Positions 44,055-53,577 of a stretch of 55,899 nt of DNA are shown here, in pieces. Under the pieces are notes generated by a model. That model did no database searches. It was given only the letters and a program-made list of their open reading frames with translations, and was not told the origin of the DNA. The stretch covers positions 154,668 to 210,566 of the forward strand of contig WELB01000041.1 in the NCBI GenBank assembly GCA_009602725.1. Direction: 5' to 3'. This DNA is from Spirogloea muscicola (lineage: Eukaryota > Streptophyta > Zygnematophyceae > Spirogloeales > Spirogloeaceae). Both the position numbers and the translations under genes were made by a program. Position 1 is the first letter of the stretch; each line of letters opens with the position of its first letter.

Positions 44055-47000
44055 ATGGCCACGACAGCACGGCGGCCGCCGCGGCCACCTGCAGCACCGG
44101 ATGCCGGCCATGACCCCGCTGCCCGTCGTGCTGCCACCGTCAGACGTGCCGCGGCGGGCTGCCGGTGGCGTCTCCGGCGGCCTGGCGGCCGCTGTGCGGC
44201 GGCCGNGCAGGACCCGGGGGCCGCCTTGCGGGCGACCCGTGAGGCAGCGGCTGCTGCGCTCCCAGCGCCGGCCGAGGAGCTCCGCGACGAGGCCGACGGC
44301 GGCGTGCGCAAGAGGCGCAGGCTGGCCGCCGCTGAAGAGGCGCTCCGCCATCAGGCGACGGCGGCTCCACGGGGCGGAAGCGGCGGCAGCGGCGGCGGCA
44401 GTGGCGGCGGCGACGGCGGCGGCACGATGACTTGGCTCACTGAGTCAGAGGACGTCCAGCTGCCGTGGCGCTGCCGAAAGGGAGCCGCGGCGGAAGGCGC
44501 GCCGGCGGCGGCGGCTGCGGCGGCGGCCACCGCAGCTGATGCTGCCGCGGCCATCACAGCCGGCGCGGACTGCCGAGGTGCCTCGGCGGCAGACGACACT
44601 GCGGCGCCACTGGCGCCGGCTTTGGCCGAGGACGTACGGAGAGCCCTGGAGCAGTTGCAACAGATCGAGGAGGACGCGGCGCTGGCGCTCGCTCTGCAGG
44701 TAGCCTTCAACGCCACAGACGCTGCCGTCAGCCCCACTGGCCAGAGGGGTCTGACATACGTTACCCACGATTCACAAGTGCAGCAGCACTGACGTGGCCT
44801 CCCACAGTCACGGCCTGCGCCGCAGGTTGCAGTGGAGCTCCCTGCCGACTGACTGCGCCTAGAGCCTCCTAGCTAGTAGTACTGTGGGCGTTCATTGGTG
44901 GCCAAGACTGAACAGAGGGTGCCGCAGGCTGCAGATGCAGAGGAGCTGGCTGAGCAGTCGAGACACCAGAGAGACGCGCCTGGTGTGGGGGTTGAAGGAG
45001 ACAGCAAGGAACTGCGAGGACTTGCCTCCATGTCAGACCAGTGCAAGCAGGAGCGGGAGGAGAGTAGCATCGGTGGCGGTGCAGACCCTTGCACCTTCCG
45101 CCTGCTGCGTGTCGAGGGCCTCCCCGAGTGGGCCAACGATGGCTGCGTGGGCATCACTGACGTCATCCAGGTACACTGCTTTGGGTAGGTCAGATCTCAG
45201 GATTACCAGCTGAAGTCAGTGCAGTGCTTCGCCATGCATTGATGCTGGTCCTTTGAATATGTTGTTGATGGACTTCGTAAGTTCCATTCACAAGATTAGG
45301 GGTTTACATTCATGATGGCCGTTGAGGACAGATGAGCACAGGTAACAACTCACTGAGTTCGTTACCTCGTCACAGGGGGACATCCAGTGGGCCGTGCTGT
45401 CCAACTACATGGTCGACCTTAAGTGGCTTCTCCCTGGTAACTCTCTCTACTACTCTTCCCTCCATTCTTTCCTCCCCTCTCCTCCTGCTGCCTCCATGAG
45501 CTCTTCACATTGGCAGCATCTTGATGTTTGGTCTCTGGCCTCTCTGAAGCAGCATACTTGCTGCTGCAGCCTGCCCACTTCTGCGTCGGATAAGGCGGGT
45601 TGTCATGGTGCACGGGGAGGACAAAACCCTTCCACGCCTCCAGGTGAATGTGCCAGCCTCTTTACAATAGCAAGTGAAGCTGACGTGCTACTGGACATCC
45701 TCTTGATTCAGAAGTTTTCATGACTTTCCTGCTGCAAGCTAGCATGGTAGCAGTTTTGTAGCACAGCCTGCTGGCAGCACTCTTGTAGCAGAGCCTGCTG
45801 TGACAGCTCAGACCTGACATCTTTGTTGTTGCACTTGTTGCTGCCGCCTGAGACACCCTTAAGCAATTTTGCTTGCCCTTACATTACAAGCAACAGAAGA
45901 GATGCACTGCATTTCAGCACGATGACACTGGGATGAATAACAGGATGAAATGATCGCTGATCCTCGTTTGCCTTGTTGATTAGTGAAACCGCCAGGCCTG
46001 ATTGATTGTTTCATCCCAGTGCATTCATGCAGGCTGAGAAGCCCGAGAACTGGGTTCTGTACAAGCCACCGCTGCGCATCCCATGGGGCACACACCATAG
46101 CAAGGCCATGCTCCTGGTGTATCCGCAAGGGGTTCGCGTGGTTGTGCACACCGCCAACCTCATTGAGGTGGACTGGTCCTACAAGTCTCAGGGCCTTTGG
46201 ATGCAGGACTTCCCATGCAAGGAGCACGGTTGTGAGAGGCAGACGTCTGTCTTTGAGGACGACCTCCTCGACTATCTGACAGCTTTGGAGGTACTTCGTG
46301 CAGCAGCCCAAACACATGCAAAGAGCTCATGGGCCTGAGCGCTTGCCATACACTGCTGTATGTCTCGGCAGGAGTGATATGCCTAGAGTCCTACTGGCAC
46401 TTGCATGAGCGAGGGACTCGCGCTGTTCTTTCATGCAGTGGCCCGGGTGCCTTGTTCCAGCAGCTGATGGTGATGGAGGCGCTGTCAAAGTTGATATGAG
46501 CTTCTTCCGCCGCTTTGATTACTCTGGTGCTACTGTGAGGCTGGTAGGGTCTGTTCCGGGGTACCACCAGGGGAGCAACCTTGCTAAGTGGGGCCACATG
46601 AAGCTGAGACACATTTTGCAGCAAGAGAAATGCTTCCCCTCAGTTTTCCAAGGGTCGCCTCTCGCGTATCAGGTTGGTGGAGCAGACCAAGTTACCATTG
46701 GCATTGGCATCGTCATGAGGAGCTGCTAGTAGGCATTCTTGCCCTAGCAAGTGGGCATCAGTAATCTTTGAATAGCTCACGGATGAGAGTCAATGCACGT
46801 CACACAAAATCGCATATGCTTGATTCTGAATGGTCCAAATAAACTGTCAGCAAGATACTACAGGACACAGGGTTGTCATGAGCTGGTTGCATTGCTGGTT
46901 GCATCGATCTCAAAAATATACCGAGTAGAGTCTGGTTCGTGTCACAGCTTGACAAGAACTGGACAAATCCGGTCTGATCAGCACGGCATCATAAGTTGCT

Positions 47001-48370
47001 GTCATTAGATGAGGGCCTGACAGGTTGAGTCTCCCATTTTTGAGTAGTTCTCGTCTCTGGGCTCGCTGGATGAGAAGTGGATGGAGGAGTTTCTCATCTC
47101 TGTCAGCTCCGGAAGTTGCTCAAGCGGCTGCCCACTAGGAGTTGCTCGAGATGTCCGTTGCATCTGGCCTACTGTTGAAGACATAAGGTGGTCTCTTGAG
47201 GTATGTTGCACACGAGTATGCTGGTGATGATGCCACAAATATTTACTTATAGGGATGCACACATGCAAGACATCATCTGGCTGTGCTTTCCTGTTATTGA
47301 GATGCAAGACATAGAGGGCAGGTCCTCATTTGAGCTATATTATCTTGGGTCTTGGCTGTAGGGCTATGCTGCGGGTGGTTGCGTTCCTGGCCCAGAGAAA
47401 AATGTAGAGAAGGCCTTCTTGACCAAGTACTGGTCCAGATGGCAGGCAGATGACTCAGGAAGAGCGCGTGCTATGCCCCACATCAAGACCTTTGTCAGAT
47501 ACAGCGGGAGCAGGCTTGCATGGGTGCTACTCACCTCTTCCAACCTTAGCAAGGCCGCTTGGGGCGCGCTGCAGAAGAACAACAAGCAGCTCATGGTTCG
47601 GTCCTATGAGGTAATAGGAGTGAACGCTAACATCTAACATCATGTGGTTGCTGGATCTGCAGCTGTCCTTTTTCATGGGTTTCACTGTGGCAGGCAGCTT
47701 CTGATACAGGACTGTACTCAAGGGGAAGATCAGCTGCATGTGTTGCTTCACACAGCAGATGTCGCAGTGTATGACCAGACATACCATGTGTACTGCAGCT
47801 GGGCGTTCTCTTCCTGCCATCACTGCTGGCTAAAGCTCGCTCAAGGAGGTCGACATATGCTTACAATCCAGATGCTGTCCCTGGGTTGAGCTTCCCAGTC
47901 AAGAGCAGCAGTGGGCTGCAGGATGTTGACAATGCTGCATCTGTGGATGTGGAGTTGCAAACAAGAGACTGGAAGGCAGATCGTGCAGGAGGAGGCAGCC
48001 ATGAGATTGTGATCCCGCTCCCGTACGCCCTTCCTCCTGCAACGTACTCCACAAATGGTGAGCACAGGCTATCTCTGGGAGCCGTCCTTGCTGGTGCAGA
48101 TCACGTCAATGCTCAGCAAAAGGCCGCTGCTTGCACCAGGTTGCGCACTCGATGAACCTAGATCCGATTTCCCTTGGCATTAATACTGCATAGAAACGCA
48201 TACCCTTTGAGTAATTTGACTTGCTCACCCACCTGTAGCATGTGGACAAAAGCTAACCTCTTACAGCTGTGGAGTTCTCTGCAGATAAACCGTGGGCTTG
48301 GGACAGAGTATACCGTGCACCTGACGTTCACGGGCGACTATGGCCACGTTCACTTAATCTGTATAAATAG
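44055..48370 (+). CDS. TDP1: Tyrosyl-DNA phosphodiesterase 1
   Basis: A DNA-repair phospholipase-D-fold enzyme that hydrolyses 3'-phosphotyrosyl bonds left by topoisomerase I. Ten exons: 44055-44699, 44916-45170, 45376-45436, 45570-45643, 46033-46290, 46439-46672, 47048-47200, 47362-47610, 47799-48057 and 48285-48370. They sum to 2,274 nt (757 aa) with consistent phases. Landmarks: FRLLRVEGLPEWAND, AVLSNYMVDLKWLLP, first HKD half-site THHSKAMLLVYPQGVRVVVH with TANLIEVDW, RLVGSVPGYHQGSNLAKWGH, second half-site AMPHIKTFVRYSG with SNLSKAAWGALQKNN, and the terminal DKPWAWDRVY. The start was chosen for the strong GCCACCATGG context, but the low-complexity Ala/Gly-rich N-terminus makes it uncertain. 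Just before the first splice site is EEDAALALALQ, resembling a ubiquitin-interacting motif. One N (44206) is in exon 1. Confidence 0.93.
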
Positions 48371-51300
48371 TGATCGGCCTGCAATCTTATACTTCATATC
48401 CCATTTGTTGGAGTACACCACAATTCCTTCCTGCTGCAGACAGGTTGTCCAGGTATGCCCTTTCCACACTTGCTCCTTGAGCTGTGTAAGCAGAGTTCAC
48501 CTTTCTTTGATAGTAATAGCAAGCTGCTCGACAGTTGAACTTGGTGGGTGGCCAAAAGTTGATCATACCATTTGCCCGTAACTTGGATGAGGAGCTTGCT
48601 TCACTGTATGTATGATACATGGCATAAGCTGACAAATACTACACTGCTTGACCAGACTTTGGAGGAAGGACTAGGCTGTGGTAGGAGACACAACAGATTT
48701 ATCACAGGGAGGCGTGCCAAACCGTCCAATTCTGATCAGGTGACGCTTCAGCATTGTTGAGTCCGTTCGCCACTCTAGCCCGTGAGAGCTGTCTCACAGG
48801 AGTAGTAGCCATCCTTGTCACCATATGTGAGACTGGCAAGAAACAGGACCATGGCAAATAGGAGCTTGTTCTCCTTATCGCAGTGGTCATCCTATGGCAC
48901 CTCTCCTTCTGATAGCATTTGCAAAGAGTGGCGTCAATAGTTCGCTTATCGAGCAACTCCACCTCTGTTCCTTCCTTCCGGGCTTGGTCGATAGTTCCAG
49001 ACTGAATCAATTGACCTGGTGGGAGATACTTCCGCTTCATACAGAAACAACTTCCTCGTAGACTTGAATTCAGTCAAAGTAAAACCCCCACTCCTTAAGG
49101 CTTTCTTTGGACCTCTTCCGTCCACCCTCTTGGCCTCTTTTGCTGGGCGCACACTAAGCCAGGCCAGCTGCACACCCGTGACCTTACAATTCGTCCTACA
49201 AGTGTTCAGAATGGTCGCCAGTCGCCAGTAGCCATCCACCATCATGGTGGATGGCTACTACTACCATCTAGCTGCCGGCTGTATTTCAGAAGTGTTCCAG
49301 AACCTCCCCACTTGGCTTAATGGTGCTTAGAGTCTCACAAGGGGCCGCTTCGCATGTTGAGCAAGTGGTGAAGTCCATCCTCGAGCACCGACTGCAGACC
49401 CTCCTAGCCCTCCAATTCTTACAGGACTTGCAGCTGGCTGTTGAACCCTCATTTGGTGTGTAATTTACGTCCGGCCTACCTGCTGCAGTATGTACCCTCC
49501 ACTGCATTGGACGCCAAATACACAATTGTGGACTCCCGCCTCCAGCGGGCTCCCCACTGCCATTCACTCGTCAGCCGGCCTACTTCGACTGACGCTTCCC
49601 ATCAGCAAAATGCCCTTGGGTGCCGCTCACTGGCACGCCTATCCCGAGTGCTCACCTTGGGTGCTGGGCCCGAGTTGCCTTCACCATCTTTGACCGCTGT
49701 AACCTGAGGCGTCAGGCTAATCTGTATCCGCCTTAGCGGGAGTTGCACTGCCTTTTCCAGCTTTCCCTCACCAGCACAAATGACCTCCCACTCTCCTTAA
49801 CCTCACTTGCGAGTGGCTATGCAGACTTTGTGGTATGGGCACGGTGTTCCAATGCAAAATCACAGTCCCACTTCACGCATGCAGAGGACGAGCAGGCCGT
49901 CTCTGAGCTGAAAAGTATGTCTTAGGATGATGAACGTAGTCTTACGCGGCTCCTACTCCAGGGGCGTCCAAGTGGTTGAACGCTATTCCAGGCAATTGTC
50001 CAACTTCCCAACAACCCTTTTCCAGCATTCCACCACAATCTCGGCCTCCCTTTCGTTGCTTGGCCGCATTCAACAGTGCGAGTGTAGGCTGCCCACATGC
50101 TTAGGTGTGTTAAGGGGTGTGAGCTAGCGTAATGCCTCCAACATTCTATGAAAAGACGCAAATTTGCTCGCGAGGCTGGGTACCATCTGCTAGGGAGGTT
50201 TCGGGCATCATGCTCGTCATCCAGAAATGGGCAAGCTGTACGTAGGTCCGAATATGGTTGCCCCAGAGCGCCGGGCCTCACCTCCTCCTCAACATTGTAC
50301 TCACCAACGCTTTCCTCAACGTCGTAGCGATTTACGCCTTTCAAGGGGGGGTACTCACGCCAACTGTGCCTGGCTGGGCAACAAAATATGCGAAAAGAAC
50401 TGAGCGGCACTAGAAGGACCACCCCTGGGAGACCACTTTCATACGTGCGCTATGGACATCTATGCGGCCACGATATAAGGTGGTCCTCCCTCCTCTACTG
50501 CGTGGCCCAGCTGGAAGACGCCCGCTGTAGTTGGGCCCGTATCATGGGGCATGTAGCGTCCCGCAAGCATTGCTTGCTTAGTCCAGAATGCTTTAGTTTG
50601 CAGCTTTCCCAGGGTCTGGCACACACTGGCGTGCTGGGCGCGCACTAAGCACTAGTCCATTCTTTTGGGCTGGCTTCTCACAGCTACTGCTGTCAGACTG
50701 GAGGCGCGTTTGCTTTACTAAGCCAGGACACTGGCTTTCGTCATGATGCTCCGGCGCCCAGAGTAGTCTGTCATATATTTGTGTGCTCACTTGTGGGACT
50801 GGAGTCTCCCTCAGCTGTGCATTTCGTCCTGTTACCTCAATGCCTTCTTCAGTTTCACAGCCGTGTCGTGAAAAAAGCTAGTTCTTCTTTGCACTTCTCT
50901 CAATCACTGTACTGGCTTGGTTTGCCCTCCCTTTCCGTTTCATGCACACCAAGCGCCTTCGAGAGAAGTGAACTCTTTCAAAGGGGGGCGAGGGCTGTGG
51001 AAAGCCAGCCCGAGAAGAGTTGACAAGGTCCGACTGGCCGAAAAGCGAAGCGCCTTCTATCTGGCTTTCTTCGTACCGTTCTCTGGGCTGAAATCTCACA
51101 GCCACCGCCCTCTCCTGGAAGCGTCTTTCTTCCCTGGCCGGCACAACTTGCGGCGATGGAGAAGGACAGGGGGCCACGTCGAAGAGCAGCCGTGCCACGT
51201 GGACGCGTAAGGTAGCAGCCTTGCAGTACGGCCTTTCACGTGGCAGTACGATAGAGCCAGCTCGGCCGGCAGGCGCACACGTGGCCAACGGGCCTTGAAG

Positions 51301-51400
51301 ACGTGGCAGGCGTGGCGATCCGGCAGCGGCCAGAGGGCAGAGTGCTGTGGTCTGTTGAATGATCTCACGGGAAAGTGATCTTTACTACCACTAACACCTT
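48371..51400. other. 3-kb repeat-rich region, no intact gene
   Basis: No splice-consistent gene found. Weak retroelement traces include LPISKMPLG in one frame and LGCRSLARLSRV in the next (about 49590-49650), which together resemble the post-RT motif of the local elements. Dispersed modules GTCCATTCTTTTGGGCTGGC (50656), GGGCGAGGGCTGTGGAAAGC (50985) and a partial 60-bp element (about 50925-50970) are present. A perfect palindrome is at 49227-49259. Confidence 0.4.
49227..49259. repeat. Perfect 16-bp inverted repeat with 1-nt loop
   Basis: Arms AGTAGCCATCCACCAT and ATGGTGGATGGCTACT flank a single C. The arms are exactly complementary. No terminator function is implied in a nuclear genome; it may be a fold-back or mobile-element scar. 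Confidence 0.85.
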
Positions 51401-51482
51401 GTGCAGATCATGAAGGTCAATACTAGCACGTTGTCCTCTGCTGGAAGCTATGATCTCCACAAATTCTGTATATACCTGTGCT

Positions 51483-52500
51483 TACAAGAAGGCCATCGAT
51501 AGTATGAAGGTCAACCTTGATGAGGCTAGCATCAAGCAGAACATGCAGATGGAAGAGAGAAGGCGCGCGGTGCGCATGAGATTAAAGCTAGGCCAATTCA
51601 AGCCAATACATTGTTCAGATGGAAGGTGATAGATATACCAGCGTGGATCACAAGGATCAGTCCCAGGCGATTGATACCACCATCGACATGTTCCAGAAGA
51701 GCATCCCACGGTCTGAGTTGGCTCGCCGCCCAGAGACTGGCGATCGAGTATTTACAATGTCATAGCTTTTGATGGTCCTGGTCCCGAGACTATCAGCAGG
51801 CTGGTAAGAGAGCATGTCAAGCCATTTCCCTATCTCTTAAGTCACACTAAACGTCCTTGATATGTGTCATCTCAACAGTCTGCATGCATGCGTAGCCTGA
51901 CAGGATGCATTGTTCGGGTGAGATCTCTTTCAACCTATCATCTGGACCTACTCTTCACTTGGTTATGTTACAACTTAGGCACTTCTTTGGTCATAAATGT
52001 ACCTCCTGTCGGCTTACAAGTTATCGTAAGATCACGTGCAGGCGATGCTTGGTGTCTTCTGGGAATTGTTGGTGGAGGCTACCAACAACCAGACCATCTT
52101 CCAGCAACTTGCAAGCCCAACCAGCCCTGGGACCCTGTGGCTGCTTGGTGTGGGCAATTTGATTTTGTGGCGTCATTGGTTCCCATCTTTCAGGGCGAAA
52201 GTACTGACGGTCGGAGGTTAGTTACCTTGCCCTGTATTACACAACCACTGCGTGACTTACCAGTATCATCTGTGCTAAGCTGTAAATTCTTGCGCTGAAG
52301 CCCACCTTAGTCACAGTAAGCCAATAAGATCTTAGTCAGTTGTTAATTCGCATAAGATAACCATGGTGGTGTGACTTCCTTCGCCCAGGAACGGACCCTT
52401 CACAGCCCAAGCTGAGAGATGTTATGGTCGCACTGCTATGTTGGGCTTCACTGGACTGCTGTTCTTTGAGATTGTAGCCGGCCATCCTTTCTTGAATTAG
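51483..52500 (+). CDS. ELIP-like (light-harvesting-like) protein, possibly broken
   Basis: A light-harvesting-like stress protein with ELIP-type helices, by resemblance. Segments: KAIDSMKVNLDEASIKQNMQ then GDRYTSVDHKDQSQAI (about 51483-51710), then IYNVIAFDGPGPETISRL (to 51803). The next exon starts at 52042 with AMLGVFWELLVEATNNQTIF, so the joined helix I reads like the ELIP GPAPERINGRLAM region. The last exon (about 52389-52500) reads FTAQAERCYGRTAMLGFTGL and ends VAGHPFLN-stop, like helix III. Problems: a 60-nt insertion with target duplication at 51556-51615; a frame change near 51745 before IYNV; and no phase-consistent junction into the last exon. The 5' end is unresolved. It could be functional with unrecognised splicing, a sequence with indel errors, or a decaying gene. 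Confidence 0.55.
51546..51625 (-). mobile_element. 60-nt retroelement-derived insertion with 10-bp target-site duplication
   Basis: CAGATGGAAG occurs at 51546-51555 and again at 51616-51625. The 60 nt between them match the dispersed 60-bp element (GCGCGGTGCGCATGAGATT ... GCCAATTCAAGCCAATACAT). Deleting insert plus one repeat restores a continuous reading frame. Within it, GTGCGCATGA (51570) to TTGTTCAG (51618) forms a GT-AG interval of 49 nt, whose removal also keeps frame. Confidence 0.75.
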
Positions 52501-53577
52501 AGAGATGATAGTAACCTCGGCACTCTAGCTGCTTAGGGTACTAAGGCCTCACTTATATACAATCGTAGCCGAGCTTCTGAATTTTCGAAGATGATCAGAT
52601 CTACCTTGCCAGATTTGTGCTGTTTGATTGAAGTCAGCTACTTCCAGACCAATCTAACTGAAGAAGCTTCTCTGGCAACCATGAACAAATAATTTAATGC
52701 ACTATAGCTTCCAACACTTCAAAATGTCAGCCAAAGCTGCTCTTGTAGTCACTGGGGCTCAGACTATCCATTGCGTGAAGTATGGGTTTTGTCTATTACC
52801 TGTTTGGCAGATTAACTTCAATGTTTGTCTGTCCTTATGAAGGACATACTTGAGAACAAATGTCATGTAATATGAATGTCAAAATTGAGACTATTGACAT
52901 CCTCGTTCTAATCATGTTGTCGATGTTTGCTATTTCCTACTGTTCAGAGGACTGAAAGAGTTTCATATTACGGATTGAACCATAAAATTGAAATCTCCAA
53001 GTGCACTCTCGTGCGGAGCCTAAGTCCACAACTATAATATCATCATGCATATAGGCACAAAACTGTTCTCATATCGTCGTCCACTGCACGACCAGTATAA
53101 TATGTCATGTGCATACGACTAACCCCTGTTGTCACCTTGAGACAAGAAGAATGCATAAATGACTAATTTACGAAGACAATAATTGCCAAATGATAGTCAT
53201 TCGCTGACAACCTCTTATATTCATGACCTGGAAAACAAATCTTAGTGTAATGAACATTGATCCCCTCCCAAACTGCAGTAGAGGAACGTTCATCCCAACA
53301 CCGCCGAATTGACCCCAACACCACGAAGTATACCTCCACAGAATCTTGTATACCACTTTCCACTATATCAGAATATTGTTTACAAATGAAGATATGGATG
53401 AAACAGAGCCTGTTCAAGTGGTGATGCATGGTGAGTTGAAGACATTAATTTCATTTCGTGATTCTAAGTGAAGCAATCAGAGAAACTGCTACAAAATTAC
53501 AGCACACAAATATCTTTTCTCTACATGCACCAATCAAAAGCAATTGCAGCAGTTTGCAGCAAATTGAGGTATAAAAA
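52501..53577. other. AT-richer intergenic region
   Basis: About 1.1 kb between the ELIP-like gene (+) and NUP133 (-), visibly lower in GC than the coding regions. No gene, RNA or repeat recognised. Confidence 0.4.

Noticed and set aside
43713-44792. The whole 359-aa plus-strand frame as the TDP1 N-terminus
   Set aside because: The part before 44055 overlaps the SecY first exon on the other strand. The strong start context at 44055 and the splice at 44699/44916 give a better model.
49743-49925. YADFVVWARC resembling the reverse-transcriptase FADD box
   Set aside because: The second catalytic Asp is Phe, neighbouring RT motifs are missing, and it lies downstream of the post-RT-like motif, so the order is wrong.
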